This document shows, one piece after another, positions 18,570-29,984 of a stretch of 64,000 nucleotides of DNA. How positions within the stretch are numbered: position 1 is the stretch's first letter; each line of letters starts with the position of its first letter. Source of the stretch: Bacillus sp. FJAT-25509 (GTDB taxonomy: Bacteria; Bacillota; Bacilli; Bacillales; Bacillaceae_G); NCBI RefSeq assembly GCF_001420605.1, contig NZ_LJIZ01000021.1:17855-81854 (forward strand), read 5' to 3'. The position numbers and the translations under genes are program-made. The notes under the pieces are model-generated. The model saw only the letters and a program-made list of their open reading frames with translations. It made no database searches and had not been told where the DNA came from.

Positions 18570-18620
18570 TTAACAAAAAGTGTATAACATTTATAGTATC
18601 CTATTAGTATTTAGTACTAA
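18570..18620 (+). promoter_or_regulatory. accDA promoter with FapR-type operator
   Basis: -35 TTAACA (18570–18575), 16-bp spacer, -10 TATAGT (18592–18597). TTAGTATTTAGTACTAA at 18604–18620 is a 17-bp inverted repeat TTAGTA-N5-TACTAA, the arm pattern of the FapR operator described for B. subtilis fatty-acid genes. It would cover the start of transcription, suitable for repression relieved by malonyl-CoA. FapR itself is not in the window. Confidence 0.7.
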
Positions 18621-18640
18621 AAAAGTTAGGAGGAATTAGG

Positions 18641-19501
18641 TTGCAAATAAAAGACTTATTTTCCAAAAAGAAAAAATATGCATCTATACCTTCAGAAGTA
18701 ATGAGACAAGATTTACCTGACGGTGTTATGACAAAATGTCCTAAATGTAAAAAAATTAGTATTACAAAAGAATTAATAAAAAACCTAAAAGTTTGTAATA
18801 GTTGTGGATATCACCATCAAATGACAGCATTCGAAAGAATCGAAAGTTTAATTGATGAAAATACTTTTGAAGAGTTTGATCAAAATATGATCTCTGCAAA
18901 TCCTTTACACTTCCCTGATTACATAGAGAAGCTTGAAGGTGATCGTAAAAAAACAGAGCTTAACGAGGCTATTGTAACAGGAAAAGGAAAAATCGACGGA
19001 ATTCCTGTTGTAATTGCAGTTATGGATGCAAGATTCCGAATGGGAAGCATGGGATCTGTTGTCGGAGAGAAAATAACTCGTGCAGTTGAGCGAGCTTCAT
19101 CTGACGGTTCACCATTTATTATTTTTACTGCATCTGGCGGAGCTCGTATGCAGGAAGGTATTTTAAGTTTAATGCAAATGGCAAAAACTAGCGCTGCGCT
19201 TAAAAAGCATAGTGAACTAGGTTATTTAGCCATTTCAATTATGACAAATCCAACTACAGGTGGAGTATCTGCTAGTTTTGCGTCTTTAGGCGATTTTAAC
19301 TTTGCTGAGCCTGGTGCTTTAATCGGTTTTGCAGGTAGACGTATTATCGAGCAAACGATCCGTGAAGAATTACCTGAAGACTTCCAAACTGCTGAATTCC
19401 TAATGAATCATGGTCAGCTTGATGCAGTCATTTCACGATTAGAATTACGTTCAAAATTATTTACAATCCTTAACTTACATCAAGGGGGTGTCTTGCAATA
19501 G
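18641..19501 (+). CDS. accD: Acetyl-CoA carboxylase carboxyltransferase subunit beta
   Basis: Beta subunit of the carboxyltransferase, which moves the carboxyl group from biotin to acetyl-CoA to make malonyl-CoA, the first committed step of fatty-acid synthesis. 286 residues. N-terminal C4 zinc ribbon (CPKCKK … CNSCGYH, about residues 33–57), then the crotonase-fold domain with [13 protein letters not shown] and [17 protein letters not shown] start after AGGAGG. Overlaps accA by one base (TAGTG), ensuring 1:1 synthesis. Its promoter carries the FapR-like box. Confidence 0.96.
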   Translation: MQIKDLFSKKKKYASIPSEVMRQDLPDGVMTKCPKCKKISITKELIKNLKVCNSCGYHHQMTAFERIESLIDENTFEEFDQNMISANPLHFPDYIEKLEGDRKKTELNEAIVTGKGKIDGIPVVIAVMDARFRMGSMGSVVGEKITRAVERASSDGSPFIIFTASGGARMQEGILSLMQMAKTSAALKKHSELGYLAISIMTNPTTGGVSASFASLGDFNFAEPGALIGFAGRRIIEQTIREELPEDFQTAEFLMNHGQLDAVISRLELRSKLFTILNLHQGGVLQ

Positions 19502-20457
19502 TGGTTATGTTAGAATTCGAAAAACCGATTCATGAACTAAAGACGAAAATAGACGAACTAAAGGTTTATACAAGTCAACATGATGTTGATTTTTCTGAAG
19601 AAATCAGACGTTTAGAGGAACGTTTAAAAACCTTAGAAAATGAAATATACGGTAACATGGGAGTTTGGGATCGTGTACAAGTTGCTAGACATCCAGAACG
19701 ACCAACTACTTTAGATTATGTTAATAGATTATTTACAGATTTCTTTGAATGTCATGGTGATCGATTATTCGGAGACGATGCTGCAATCGTATCAGGTATC
19801 GCATCTTATCGTGGATTGCCGGTTACTGTCGTTGGACATCAACGTGGTAAAGATACAAAAGAAAATATTAGACGTAATTTCGGTATGCCACATCCTGAAG
19901 GGTACCGAAAAGCACTTCGTTTAATGAAGCAAGCAGAGAAATTTAACAGACCGGTTATTGCGTTTATCGATACAAAAGGTGCATATCCTGGTAAGGCAGC
20001 TGAAGAGCGTGGGCAAAGTGAAGCAATTGCCCGTAATATTTTTGAAATGGCAGGCTTAAAAGTACCTACTATTTGTATTGTAATTGGCGAAGGTGGTAGT
20101 GGTGGAGCGTTAGCATTAGGAATTGGTAATAAGTTACTAATGTTAGAAAACTCAACTTACTCTGTTATTTCACCAGAAGGTGCAGCAGCATTATTATGGA
20201 AAGATTCCTCACAAGCACGTAGAGCAGCTGAAACAATGAAAATAACAGCTCCTGACCTTTTAGAATTAGGTGTAGTTGACCAAATTATACCTGAAGTAAA
20301 AGGTGGAGCACAAAATGATGTTGAACAACAGGCTAAATATATCGATAAGTACTTATACGAAACATTAAAGTCACTGTTATCTATGGATAGTGATGAGCTA
20401 GTTCAACAGCGATATGAAAAACACGCAAAGTTAGGAAAAATTTCTTTTAACCAATAA
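19501..20457 (+). CDS. accA: Acetyl-CoA carboxylase carboxyltransferase subunit alpha
   Basis: Partner of AccD in the alpha2beta2 carboxyltransferase. 318 residues from GTG at 19501, or 316 if ATG at 19507 is used; AAGGGGGTG sits 9 bp before the GTG, which favours it. Motifs: [76 protein letters not shown]. The last gene of the accDA transcript, followed by a terminator. Confidence 0.96.
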   Translation: MVMLEFEKPIHELKTKIDELKVYTSQHDVDFSEEIRRLEERLKTLENEIYGNMGVWDRVQVARHPERPTTLDYVNRLFTDFFECHGDRLFGDDAAIVSGIASYRGLPVTVVGHQRGKDTKENIRRNFGMPHPEGYRKALRLMKQAEKFNRPVIAFIDTKGAYPGKAAEERGQSEAIARNIFEMAGLKVPTICIVIGEGGSGGALALGIGNKLLMLENSTYSVISPEGAAALLWKDSSQARRAAETMKITAPDLLELGVVDQIIPEVKGGAQNDVEQQAKYIDKYLYETLKSLLSMDSDELVQQRYEKHAKLGKISFNQ

Positions 20458-20474
20458 TATTTAGTTTAACTTCT

Positions 20475-20510
20475 AGAGTGTGTGAAACAATATGTTAGCA
20501 TGCTCTTTTT
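20475..20510 (+). terminator. Terminator after accA
   Basis: AGAGTGTG (20475–20482) pairs with CATGCTCT (20499–20506) using two G·U pairs, followed by T5. Confidence 0.6.
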
Positions 20511-20690
20511 GTATTTTTTTTTAAAAATTAGTGAAAAATAGCAATATGCATAAAGATGTCGTCATACTTTTTAAAAGTGCTTCATTCATTAAAAAAAGTT
20601 TATGAAAAAGTTCACATAATTTCTATTGTTTAAATAGGCATTACATGGTACTTTATAAAAATGAATAAATGCATAAGGTAAAATCATTGA

Positions 20691-21662
<972 letters not shown>

Positions 21663-21740
21663 TTAGGTAGATTTAATTGAGCAATCGATTTCATAAATTT
21701 CGATTAGTTTAGAGTTTTATATAAATTTGGAGGGTAAAAA

Positions 21741-23495
21741 ATGCGTAAAACAAAAATAGTTTGTACGATTGGTCCTGCTAGTGAATCGGTAGAAAAATTA
21801 GTAGAGTTAATTAATGCAGGAATGAACGTAGCACGTTTAAACTTCTCACATGGTTCTCATGAAGAGCATGCTGCAAGAATTACAAGTATCCGCGAGGCTT
21901 CAAAAAAAACTGGTAGAACTGTAGCGATTCTTTTAGATACAAAAGGTCCTGAAATTCGTACTTTAGATTTTGAAGGCGGCCAAGCAGAATTAACAACTGG
22001 AAATGAAGTGATTATTACTACTGAACCAGTAGTAGGTACAGCAGAGAAATTTGCAGTATCTTACGAAGGATTAATTGATGACGTACATGTTGGTTCTAAA
22101 ATTCTTATCGATGATGGATTAATCGGATTAGAAGTAATCGGTATTGAAGGAAAAGATATTCGTACGAAAGTGTTAAACAGCGGTTTAGTAAAAAATAAAA
22201 AAGGTGTAAACGTACCAAATGTACGTGTAAATTTACCTGGTATTACAGAAAAAGATATAAGTGATATCGAATTTGGTATTGAGCAAAATGTGGATTTTAT
22301 TGCTGCGTCTTTCGTTCGTAAAGCTTCTGACGTATTAGAAATTCGTGAACTTTTAGGTAAACATGGCGCTGAATATATTCAAATTATACCGAAAATCGAA
22401 AACCAAGAAGGAATCGATAATATCGATGAAATTCTTGAGGTTTCAGATGGTTTAATGGTTGCACGTGGTGATATGGGCGTAGAAATTCCACCAGAAGAAG
22501 TACCTATTGTTCAAAAACTATTAATTAAAAAATGTAATAATTTAGGTAAGCCTGTAATTACAGCTACTCAAATGTTAGATTCAATGCAACGTAATCCTCG
22601 TCCTACACGAGCAGAGGCAAGTGACGTTGCAAATGCCATTCTTGATGGAACTGATGCAATTATGTTATCAGGTGAAACTGCTGCAGGTACATACCCAGTC
22701 GAGTCTGTTTCAATGATGAACTCAATTGCGCTTCGCATTGAAAAAAGCTTACAATACGAAGAATTATTTAAAAAGCGTCAAAGAGAAAATAAAGGTACAA
22801 TTACAGATGCAATTGGTCAATCGGTTGCAGCAACAGCTTTAAACTTAAAAGTAGCTGCAATTATTGCTCCTACTGAGAGTGGACATACTGCGAAAATGAT
22901 TTCGAAATATCGTCCAAAAGCTCCAATTTTAGCTATTACATCTGATATTCGTATTTGTCGTCGTCTAACTTTAGTTTGGGGAGTTCAAACTGAATATAGA
23001 GAAAGAGCAAACTCAACTGATGAAATGTTACAACATGCTATGGAAGCGGCTCAAGACGCTAAATTTGTTTCAAATGGTGATACTGTCATCATTACTGCTG
23101 GATTACCAGTTGGCGAAACAGGTATGACAAATATGATGAAAATTCATGTAGTAGGTGACGTAATCGCTCAAGGTCAAGGTATTGGTCGCAAAACTGCTGC
23201 AGGAAAAGTTGTCATCGCAAAAACAGGTGAAGAAGCTGTTTCGAAAGTTACTCCAGGAAGTATTTTAGTAACAAATAGTACAGATAGAGACATGATGCCA
23301 GCAATTGAAAGAGCAGCAGCTATTATTACTGAAGAAGGTGGATTAACTAGCCATGCTGCAGTAGTAGGTGTTAGCTTAGGGATTCCAGTAATTGTTGGAG
23401 TTGAAAATGCAACAAACATTTTAGTAAACGGTCAAGCTGTTACAGTAGATGCTTCAAGAGGAATTGTTAGTACGGGACATAAAAGCATATTTTAA
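21741..23495 (+). CDS. pyk: Pyruvate kinase with C-terminal PEP-utiliser domain
   Basis: Converts phosphoenolpyruvate + ADP to pyruvate + ATP. 584 residues: the catalytic TIM barrel with inserted B domain (about 1–350), the C domain (about 355–470) and the extra PEP-utiliser-like domain (about 480–584) found in bacilli, carrying [21 protein letters not shown]. Catalytic motifs: [65 protein letters not shown]. Distal gene of the pfkA–pyk operon, terminated at 23501–23535. Confidence 0.97.
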   Translation: MRKTKIVCTIGPASESVEKLVELINAGMNVARLNFSHGSHEEHAARITSIREASKKTGRTVAILLDTKGPEIRTLDFEGGQAELTTGNEVIITTEPVVGTAEKFAVSYEGLIDDVHVGSKILIDDGLIGLEVIGIEGKDIRTKVLNSGLVKNKKGVNVPNVRVNLPGITEKDISDIEFGIEQNVDFIAASFVRKASDVLEIRELLGKHGAEYIQIIPKIENQEGIDNIDEILEVSDGLMVARGDMGVEIPPEEVPIVQKLLIKKCNNLGKPVITATQMLDSMQRNPRPTRAEASDVANAILDGTDAIMLSGETAAGTYPVESVSMMNSIALRIEKSLQYEELFKKRQRENKGTITDAIGQSVAATALNLKVAAIIAPTESGHTAKMISKYRPKAPILAITSDIRICRRLTLVWGVQTEYRERANSTDEMLQHAMEAAQDAKFVSNGDTVIITAGLPVGETGMTNMMKIHVVGDVIAQGQGIGRKTAAGKVVIAKTGEEAVSKVTPGSILVTNSTDRDMMPAIERAAAIITEEGGLTSHAAVVGVSLGIPVIVGVENATNILVNGQAVTVDASRGIVSTGHKSIF

Positions 23496-23500
23496 GATAT

Positions 23501-23537
23501 AATAAAGAGAAGGACAAAGTTTCCTTCTCTTTATTTT
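23501..23537 (+). terminator. Terminator after pyk
   Basis: Perfect AATAAAGAGAAGGA (23501–23514) / TCCTTCTCTTTATT (23522–23535) plus T-run. Confidence 0.9.
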
Positions 23538-23596
23538 TTGACATGAATAAGATGAATAAAAGATATTTTTAATTCTAAGCAAGAGGTGAAGCTATC

Positions 23597-23992
23597 ATGA
23601 AAAAACTTGTTGGTTGGCTATTGTTAATCCCATTAATTGATTTAATCTGTTTAACATTACTTGGTAAAGTAATTGGTTCCTTATCAGTATTTCTTTGGCT
23701 AATCGGTACGTTTTTGATTGGTATATATATCATGAGAACCGTTTGGGTTACAGTTAAACAACAAGCCGGAGAACAGCTTCAGGCAGGCAAAATGCCAGAT
23801 TTAATCATGATAGAGGGACTATCATTCTTTCTAATTGGCCTCCTATTTTTTATTCCGGGACCAGTTACCGACTTATTAGCAATCGTGTTGCTAATTAAAC
23901 CAATTAGAATCAAGTTTGTCCAACAACTTATTTATTTTGTCATGAAAAGGCTAAAAGGTAATGTTGTTTGGACTGGATTTATAAAGAAATAA
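23597..23992 (+). CDS. fxsA: FxsA family membrane protein
   Basis: 131 residues with hydrophobic helices at about 4–24, 30–50 and 72–95 and a positively charged C-terminal tail. The PGPVTDLLAIVLLIKP segment is typical of FxsA/YtzA proteins, which in E. coli relieve phage T7 exclusion by the F plasmid when overexpressed; the physiological role in bacilli is unknown. The gene after pyk in B. subtilis is also fxs[17 protein letters not shown] start. Ends at a bidirectional terminator shared with ytvI. Confidence 0.9.
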   Translation: MKKLVGWLLLIPLIDLICLTLLGKVIGSLSVFLWLIGTFLIGIYIMRTVWVTVKQQAGEQLQAGKMPDLIMIEGLSFFLIGLLFFIPGPVTDLLAIVLLIKPIRIKFVQQLIYFVMKRLKGNVVWTGFIKK

Positions 23993-24027
23993 ACACTAGA
24001 AATGCAAAAGGTGTTTTAATAAGATAC

Positions 24028-24064
24028 AAAAAACGAGAAAGCAGTGTTAGCTTTCTCGTTTTTA
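24028..24064. terminator. Bidirectional terminator fxsA/ytvI
   Basis: AACGAGAAAGC (24032–24042) / GCTTTCTCGTT (24050–24060) with A-run and T-run on its two sides. Confidence 0.88.
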
Positions 24065-24095
24065 TTTGTAAAGAAATAAAAATTTGCTATTCAGT

Positions 24096-25208
24096 TCACT
24101 GTGAACCTCGAATATAATACCAAATTTCATGGAAGACTCTTGCTCGATACAAGGTTGATAAAATTACTAAAGTTACTGGACCGGCAATCAATCCTAGTAG
24201 ACCAAAAAATTTAAAACCAACAAATAACGAGATTAAAGTAGGAAGTGGTTGTAATCCAATATTTGAAGATAGAACTTTTGGCTCTGCAAGTTGACGTTGG
24301 ACAATTACAACACCATATAAAATTGCGAGACCAATCGTTAATTTATAATCGCTAGACAGAAATGTATATAAGATCCATGGAACGAAAATTAAGCCAGTTC
24401 CTAAGTAAGGAAGTAAGTCGATGAAGCCAATTAGAATAGCTATAGTGATTGCAAAAGGAATTCTTAATATTAATAATCCGATTAAGACTAGCACAGTCGT
24501 CATAGAAATAAGAGTGATATGTGCTTTAATAAAACCAAATAAAGCTTTTCGTAAATCAATAAAAATTGTTTTGCTGTAATGTTGAATTCGATCTGGAGTA
24601 TATTTTGCGAATAAATTTTTTATTTTGTACCAATCTTTACTAATAAAGAATGTTGCTAATAAAGAAACGAATATTAAGGTAGCAGTATTTGGTAATAAAG
24701 CGATTACTAATTTAATCCCTACAATAATTCCGTTTAATGCTTCTTTTCCTAGATTAATTGCAGAATCGCCAATCGATTGTATATTTGTGCGAATCGTTTG
24801 TTGTTGCCCTGCACCGAGTTGACTATATTTACTCATAATTAAGTCATATATAGGAATCACTTTATCGGTAACAATATTTTCAACGAAATAAATTAATCGT
24901 TCAAAGCTTTCTGGAACAACTTGAATTAAATAGGTTGAACCTGAAATGATTTCCGTAATCAGTAATGTAAATAATCCTGCTAGAACAGCTAATAGTAAAA
25001 TAATTGATAAAAATGCCGCTATTCCTCTTGGTATCCTGGCTTTTTCGTTTAACAAATTTACTAGTGGATTTAAAAAGTATGCAATGATTAAAGCAATGAT
25101 GAAAGGGTATGTAAGTTTTGTGATGAATAGTGCCACGTAAAGACCTAAAATAATACATGCAATTACAAATAAAAACCGGATGATCTGAAAAACTAAAGTT
25201 CTATTCAA
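24096..25208 (-). CDS. ytvI: AI-2E family transporter-like protein YtvI
   Basis: Polytopic membrane protein of 370 residues with about seven or eight hydrophobic helices and the family's long amphipathic soluble stretch between (about 90–150). The C-terminal part (GFIDLLPYLGTGLIFVPW, GLQPLPTLISLFVGFKFFGLLGLIAGPV) is the typical AI-2E/PerM conserved region. B. subtilis YtvI is annotated as a sporulation membrane protein. Start set at TTG 25208 because GGAAGGAGG lies just upstream; the frame's earlier TTG at 25226 precedes this RBS. Substrate unknown. Confidence 0.88.
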   Translation of the reverse strand: MNRTLVFQIIRFLFVIACIILGLYVALFITKLTYPFIIALIIAYFLNPLVNLLNEKARIPRGIAAFLSIILLLAVLAGLFTLLITEIISGSTYLIQVVPESFERLIYFVENIVTDKVIPIYDLIMSKYSQLGAGQQQTIRTNIQSIGDSAINLGKEALNGIIVGIKLVIALLPNTATLIFVSLLATFFISKDWYKIKNLFAKYTPDRIQHYSKTIFIDLRKALFGFIKAHITLISMTTVLVLIGLLILRIPFAITIAILIGFIDLLPYLGTGLIFVPWILYTFLSSDYKLTIGLAILYGVVIVQRQLAEPKVLSSNIGLQPLPTLISLFVGFKFFGLLGLIAGPVTLVILSTLYRARVFHEIWYYIRGSQ

Positions 25209-25331
25209 ACTTTTACCTCCTTCCAAAGTGAAATGAGTCCTCTTGTCTTATTTTATCAAGAATTATTTTTTTATAATAGTAAAGTTTGGTAGTATTTATT
25301 AATAAATTATACATTAAGGGGATACTAACAA

Positions 25332-25790
25332 ATGAGTGAATCGACAATATTTCTCTTAGTTTTATTATTAATTGGTGCAATTGCTAAAAATAACTCTTTA
25401 ATTATTTCAATTATAGTATTGTTGGTACTAAAATATACTCCTCTAGGAGATCGAGTATTTCCTTATATGCAATCAAAAGGTATTAATTTAGGGGTAACGG
25501 TTATTACGATTGCTGTATTAGTACCAATCGCGACAGGGGAAATCGGTTTTAAAAATTTGATTGATGCATTAAAAACCCCTGTTGCCTGGATCGCACTACT
25601 CTCAGGTATCGCAGTGGCACTTTTGGCAAAAGGTGGAGTACAATTATTAGCTACTAGTCCACAAATAACAGCGGCATTAGTACTAGGTACAGTACTTTCT
25701 GTAGCAGTATTTAAAGGGGTTGCAGTAGGGCCTTTAATTGGGGCTGGAATCGCATATCTATTCATTTGGATTGTAGAATTAATTAAGTAA
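25332..25790 (+). CDS. ytwI: DUF441/UPF0756 membrane protein YtwI
   Basis: 152 residues, four to five hydrophobic helices and very few charged residues. The motifs GDRVFPYMQSKGINLGVTVIT and PVAWIALLSGI are typical of the UPF0756 family. Position between ytvI and citZ agrees with B. subtilis. ATG with AAGGGG. Function unknown. No clear terminator before the citZ promoter. Confidence 0.9.
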   Translation: MSESTIFLLVLLLIGAIAKNNSLIISIIVLLVLKYTPLGDRVFPYMQSKGINLGVTVITIAVLVPIATGEIGFKNLIDALKTPVAWIALLSGIAVALLAKGGVQLLATSPQITAALVLGTVLSVAVFKGVAVGPLIGAGIAYLFIWIVELIK

Positions 25791-25825
25791 TTGCATAATA
25801 ATTATATTTTAGTAAATTGTTTTCA

Positions 25826-25854
25826 TTCACAAAAGTCAGATTATTGTTTATAAT
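25826..25854 (+). promoter_or_regulatory. SigA promoter of citZ
   Basis: TTCACA (25826–25831), 17-bp spacer, TATAAT (25849–25854). It predicts a 5' leader of about 105 nt before citZ. CcpC and CcpA control citZ in B. subtilis, but I did not find a match I would defend. Confidence 0.65.
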
Positions 25855-25965
25855 AAATGATAGTAGGGTTCCTTTCTATGTATACTCGGTAATTTAAAAG
25901 AGTTATACCAGTATATGTATGTATTAAATACTAGGGAAATTTTTGTGTAAAGGAGAGAGGGGAAT

Positions 25966-27084
25966 ATGACAGTTAAAAGTGGTTTAGAGGGTGTTGTAGC
26001 AGCTACGACTTCTATAAGTTCTATTATTGATGATACATTAACGTATGTGGGTATCGGAATTGATGAATTAGCAGAATATGCAAGTTTTGAAGAAGTAGTA
26101 TATTTATTATGGCATCGCAAGTTACCAAATAAGGATCAACTTAAAAAACTTTCTTCTCAATTAGCAGATAATGCTGAATTACCAGAAGAAGTTATTACTT
26201 ACTTAAAATCAACTAACTTAAAAAATGTACATCCTATGACTGTATTACGTACAGTTATTTCAATGCTTGCATTGTATGATAAAAATGCTGAAGCAATGGA
26301 CTCAGATTCAAATTATCTTAAAGCAATCCAACTTCAAGCTAAAATTTCAACATTTGTGGCAGCGTTTTCTCGAATTCGTCAGGGGCTTGAACCAGTCGCT
26401 CCTAATAAAGATTTATCATTCGCAGCTAACTTCTTATATATGCTGACTGGCGATAAACCTAATGCGATTGCAGAAGAAGCAATTAATAAGGCTTTAGTAC
26501 TACATGCTGACCATGAATTAAATGCTTCGACATTTACTGCACGCGTTTGCGTAGCGACATTATCTGATATTTATTCAGGTATTACAGCTGCAATTGGAGC
26601 TTTAAAAGGCCCATTACACGGTGGCGCAAATGAAAGCGTTATGAAAATGTTAGCTGAAATCGGTGAGATTGAAAATGTTGAATCTTACATTCAAGAGAAA
26701 ATGGATGCTAAAGCTAAAATTATGGGATTCGGACATCGCGTATACCGTGGTGGGGACCCACGTGCGAAACATTTAAAAGAAATGTCTCGTCAATTAGGTG
26801 CGATTACTGGAGAGTCAAAATGGTACACAATGTCTGAAAAAATTGAAGAACTTGTTACAACTCAAAAGAATATTCCACCAAATGTTGATTTCTACTCTGC
26901 ATCTGTTTATCACAGCTTAGGAATTGAACATGATTTATTTACTCCAATCTTTGCTATTAGCCGTATGTCTGGTTGGACTGCTCACATATTAGAACAATAT
27001 GAAAATAATCGTATTATTCGTCCGCGTGCAGATTATACAGGACCAGAGAAAAACTCTTACATTCCAATTGAAGAGCGTGCATAA
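25966..27084 (+). CDS. citZ: Citrate synthase
   Basis: Condenses oxaloacetate with acetyl-CoA to citrate, entry to the TCA cycle. 372 residues, the short type II bacterial form. Motifs: catalytic His regions LHADHELNASTF and GPLHGGANE, plus IMGFGHRVYRGGDPRAKHLK, and the C-terminal NVDFYSASVYHSLGI with Asp and RPRADYTGP. AAAGGAG RBS. First gene of citZ–icd–mdh; the same three-gene order occurs in B. subtilis. Confidence 0.97.
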   Translation: MTVKSGLEGVVAATTSISSIIDDTLTYVGIGIDELAEYASFEEVVYLLWHRKLPNKDQLKKLSSQLADNAELPEEVITYLKSTNLKNVHPMTVLRTVISMLALYDKNAEAMDSDSNYLKAIQLQAKISTFVAAFSRIRQGLEPVAPNKDLSFAANFLYMLTGDKPNAIAEEAINKALVLHADHELNASTFTARVCVATLSDIYSGITAAIGALKGPLHGGANESVMKMLAEIGEIENVESYIQEKMDAKAKIMGFGHRVYRGGDPRAKHLKEMSRQLGAITGESKWYTMSEKIEELVTTQKNIPPNVDFYSASVYHSLGIEHDLFTPIFAISRMSGWTAHILEQYENNRIIRPRADYTGPEKNSYIPIEERA

Positions 27085-27137
27085 AGAAGTAATTGAATAC
27101 TTAAAATAGTATTTAATATTCGAATAATGTATAGTAA

Positions 27138-27161
27138 GAGAGGAAGAGGAATCTTCCTCTC
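27138..27161 (+). other. Intercistronic hairpin citZ–icd
   Basis: GAGAGGAAGA-GGAA-TCTTCCTCTC: perfect 10-bp stem with a GGAA (GNRA) tetraloop, followed by A's and not T's. Not an intrinsic terminator; more likely an mRNA-stabilising or processing element between citZ and icd. Confidence 0.7.
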
Positions 27162-27213
27162 AAAAGCATGTATTTTAATGAATTTAATTTATTTATACAA
27201 GGGGGAGCATGTA

Positions 27214-28494
27214 ATGCAAGCTGAAAAAATTACATTAGTAGACGGCCAATTAAACGTGCCAAACAATCCAATTATTCCTTTTATTGAAGGCGACGGTACA
27301 GGCCCAGATATTTGGGCAGCATCTTCACGTGTTTTAGATGCAGCTGTAGATAAAGCATATAATGGTAATCGTAAAATTGAATGGAAAGAAGTTCTTGCTG
27401 GTGAAAAAGCATTTAATGTTACTGGTGAATGGTTACCACAAGAAACTTTAAACTTAATTGAAGAATACATGATCGCAATTAAAGGACCTTTAACAACTCC
27501 AGTTGGTGGGGGTATTCGTTCTTTAAACGTTGCTTTACGTCAAGAATTAGATTTATTTGTGTGCTTACGTCCTGTACGTTACTTTGAAGGTGTACCTTCA
27601 CCAGTTAAACGTCCAGAAGATACAGATATGGTAATTTTCCGTGAAAACACTGAAGATATCTATGCTGGTATCGAATATGAAAAAGGTTCTGAAGCAGTTC
27701 AAAAAGTTATCGAATTCTTACAAAAAGAAATGGGTGTTAATAAAATCCGTTTCCCAGAAACATCTGGTATCGGTATTAAACCAATTTCTGAAGAAGGTAC
27801 AAAACGTCTTGTACGTGCAGCAATTAATTATGCAATTCAAGAAAACCGTAAATCTTTAACTTTAGTTCATAAAGGTAACATCATGAAATTTACTGAAGGT
27901 GCATTTAAGAACTGGGGTTATGAAGTTGCTGAGCAAGAATTCGGCGATAAAGTATTTACATGGGCAGAATATGATCGCATTGTAGAAACAAGCGGTAAAG
28001 ACGCTGCTAACAAAGCAATGGATGAAGCAGAAAAAGCTGGTAAAATCTTAGTAAAAGACAGCATTGCTGATATCTTCTTACAACAAATCTTAACTAGACC
28101 ACGTGAGTTTGATGTAGTAGCTACAATGAACTTAAATGGTGACTATATTTCTGATGCACTTGCTGCTCAAGTTGGTGGAATCGGTATCGCTCCTGGAGCA
28201 AATATCAATTATGAAACTGGACATGCTATTTTTGAAGCTACACATGGTACAGCTCCTAAATATGCTGGATTAGATAAAGTAAACCCATCTTCAGTTATTC
28301 TTTCTGGAGTATTAATGCTTGAGCATATGGGTTGGAGTGAAGCAGCTTCTATGATTCTTAAATCAATGGAAAAAACAATCGCTTCAAAAGTTGTTACTTA
28401 TGACTTTGCTCGTCTAATGGATGGAGCTACTGAAGTAAAATGTTCTGAATTTGCAAACGAATTAATTTCAAATATGGAATCAGTTCTTGTATAA
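27214..28494 (+). CDS. icd: Isocitrate dehydrogenase (NADP+)
   Basis: Oxidative decarboxylation of isocitrate to 2-oxoglutarate with NADPH. 426 residues from ATG 27214, which follows AAGGGGGAG; the longer open frame from 27127 would run through the intercistronic hairpin. Motifs: [33 protein letters not shown] (substrate Ser region), [40 protein letters not shown], and [11 protein letters not shown] for cofactor binding. Middle gene of the TCA operon. Confidence 0.97.
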   Translation: MQAEKITLVDGQLNVPNNPIIPFIEGDGTGPDIWAASSRVLDAAVDKAYNGNRKIEWKEVLAGEKAFNVTGEWLPQETLNLIEEYMIAIKGPLTTPVGGGIRSLNVALRQELDLFVCLRPVRYFEGVPSPVKRPEDTDMVIFRENTEDIYAGIEYEKGSEAVQKVIEFLQKEMGVNKIRFPETSGIGIKPISEEGTKRLVRAAINYAIQENRKSLTLVHKGNIMKFTEGAFKNWGYEVAEQEFGDKVFTWAEYDRIVETSGKDAANKAMDEAEKAGKILVKDSIADIFLQQILTRPREFDVVATMNLNGDYISDALAAQVGGIGIAPGANINYETGHAIFEATHGTAPKYAGLDKVNPSSVILSGVLMLEHMGWSEAASMILKSMEKTIASKVVTYDFARLMDGATEVKCSEFANELISNMESVLV

Positions 28495-28530
28495 TTAAAT
28501 TGTGTTTGTAAACAAAAGGGAGGTATTTGT

Positions 28531-29469
28531 ATGTCAATTCGAAGACGTAAAATTTCCGTAGTAGGTGCTGGTTTTACTGGTGCTACAACAGCTTTCTTGC
28601 TTGCACAAAAAGAATTAGGGGATGTAGTAATAGTTGATATTCCACAACTAGAGAACCCTACTAAGGGCAAAGCCTTAGATATGCTTGAAGCAAGTCCAGT
28701 TCAAGGATTTGATGCTAACATTATTGGTACTAGTGATTATGCTGACACAGCTGATTCAGATGTAGTAGTAATCACAGCAGGTATCGCTCGTAAACCGGGT
28801 ATGAGCCGTGATGATCTAGTATCAACTAACTCAAACATCATGAAAGCAGTTACTCGTGAAATCGTAAAATACTCTCCTAACTGTACAATTGTTGTTTTAA
28901 CCAACCCGGTTGATGCAATGACTTATACAGTATACAAAGAAGCTGGTTTTCCTAAACACCGCGTTATAGGACAATCTGGAGTTCTTGACACAGCTCGTTT
29001 CAGAACGTTTGTTGCTCAAGAATTAAATTTATCTGTTAAAGATATTACTGGATTTGTTTTAGGTGGTCACGGAGACGATATGGTACCATTAGTGCGTTAT
29101 TCATATGCTGGTGGTATTCCATTAGAAAAATTAATTCCAAAAGATCGTTTAGATGCTATTGTTGAACGTACTCGTAAAGGTGGCGGAGAAATCGTTAATC
29201 TACTAGGTAACGGAAGTGCTTATTATGCACCTGCTGCATCGCTAGTAGAAATGGTTGAAGCTATACTTAAGGATCAACGTCGCGTGTTACCTACAATTGC
29301 TTATTTAGAAGGCGAATATGGTTACAGCGGTATTTACTTAGGAGTTCCTACAATTATTGGCGGAAACGGTATTGAACAAATTATCGAATTAGATTTGACT
29401 GCTGATGAAAAAACAGCATTAGATCGCTCAGTTGTAGCTGTCAAAAACGTTATGAACGTTTTAGCTTAA
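28531..29469 (+). CDS. mdh: Malate dehydrogenase
   Basis: NAD-dependent oxidation of malate to oxaloacetate. 312 residues, the LDH-like MDH type of bacilli. Motifs: Rossmann [13 protein letters not shown] followed by the NAD-binding acidic residue in VIVDI, MSRDDL with the substrate arginine region, [21 protein letters not shown], and GGHGDDMVP with the catalytic His. RBS GGGAGG. Last gene of citZ–icd–mdh, ending at a near-perfect terminator. Confidence 0.97.
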   Translation: MSIRRRKISVVGAGFTGATTAFLLAQKELGDVVIVDIPQLENPTKGKALDMLEASPVQGFDANIIGTSDYADTADSDVVVITAGIARKPGMSRDDLVSTNSNIMKAVTREIVKYSPNCTIVVLTNPVDAMTYTVYKEAGFPKHRVIGQSGVLDTARFRTFVAQELNLSVKDITGFVLGGHGDDMVPLVRYSYAGGIPLEKLIPKDRLDAIVERTRKGGGEIVNLLGNGSAYYAPAASLVEMVEAILKDQRRVLPTIAYLEGEYGYSGIYLGVPTIIGGNGIEQIIELDLTADEKTALDRSVVAVKNVMNVLA

Positions 29470-29471
29470 AA

Positions 29472-29506
29472 AAAAGACCCACAAGGTAACCTTGTGGGTC
29501 TTTTGA
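29472..29506. terminator. Bidirectional terminator after mdh
   Basis: 16-base arms (29472–29487 and 29489–29504; AAAAGACCCACAAGGT left arm) with T-rich tails; shared with the convergent hypothetical gene. Confidence 0.92.
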
Positions 29507-29519
29507 TTTTTAACCTTAT

Positions 29520-29984
29520 TTAATATTCACCTTTAATAACAAAATATGAGCCACGAATCGTTCCAGCTAATTTAGACTTTTGCCTAGCAAACTTGAATTT
29601 TTCTACTAACTCCATTGGTATTTCCATTCCGTCAGAAAGTTTAAAACCAACAGCACGCTTTTTAGGATCATCAACCGTATACATCACATTGACCGAAAGA
29701 CCATCTTCATAAAAGACGTATGTAAATTTGATATTTTCCACTTGAAAACGAGAAGTTTCTAAAGGTTTAGCAGCGAATTCGATATCACGTTCTTCTTTCA
29801 AAATTCGGTTCACGTAATCAAGTGTCTCCTGACTTTCGCTAGCTGGTACTACTGTAAATTCATGTTTGTACTTGTTCATAAAATAACGAGCCTCATTAGC
29901 GCGTAAACCAGCTAGTGCATCAACAACAGGGGAAGACTCTAAACCAACCGTAGATACATTTTTAAAATCAACCGTATAGGACAT
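29520..29984 (-). CDS. Conserved hypothetical cytosolic protein
   Basis: 154 residues from ATG 29984, with AAAGGAG about 9 bp upstream; an ATG two codons earlier is too close to the RBS. Soluble and mixed alpha/beta, with a well-defined acidic middle and a beta-rich second half (FTYVFYEDGLSVNVMYTVDDP). It includes a LRANEARYFMNKYKHEF helix. No signal peptide, Cys or catalytic motif seen. A TATAAT lies on the same strand at 30040–30045. I do not recognise the family; it lies between mdh and phoP. Confidence 0.7.
   Translation of the reverse strand: MSYTVDFKNVSTVGLESSPVVDALAGLRANEARYFMNKYKHEFTVVPASESQETLDYVNRILKEERDIEFAAKPLETSRFQVENIKFTYVFYEDGLSVNVMYTVDDPKKRAVGFKLSDGMEIPMELVEKFKFARQKSKLAGTIRGSYFVIKGEY

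Larger units (their letters stand above)
18332..18640 (+). promoter_or_regulatory. ytsJ–accD intergenic region
   Basis: 309 bp. A terminator (18360–18408) follows ytsJ; an AT-rich stretch without ORF follows; then the accDA promoter and FapR-like operator (18570–18620) and the accD RBS. Confidence 0.7.
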
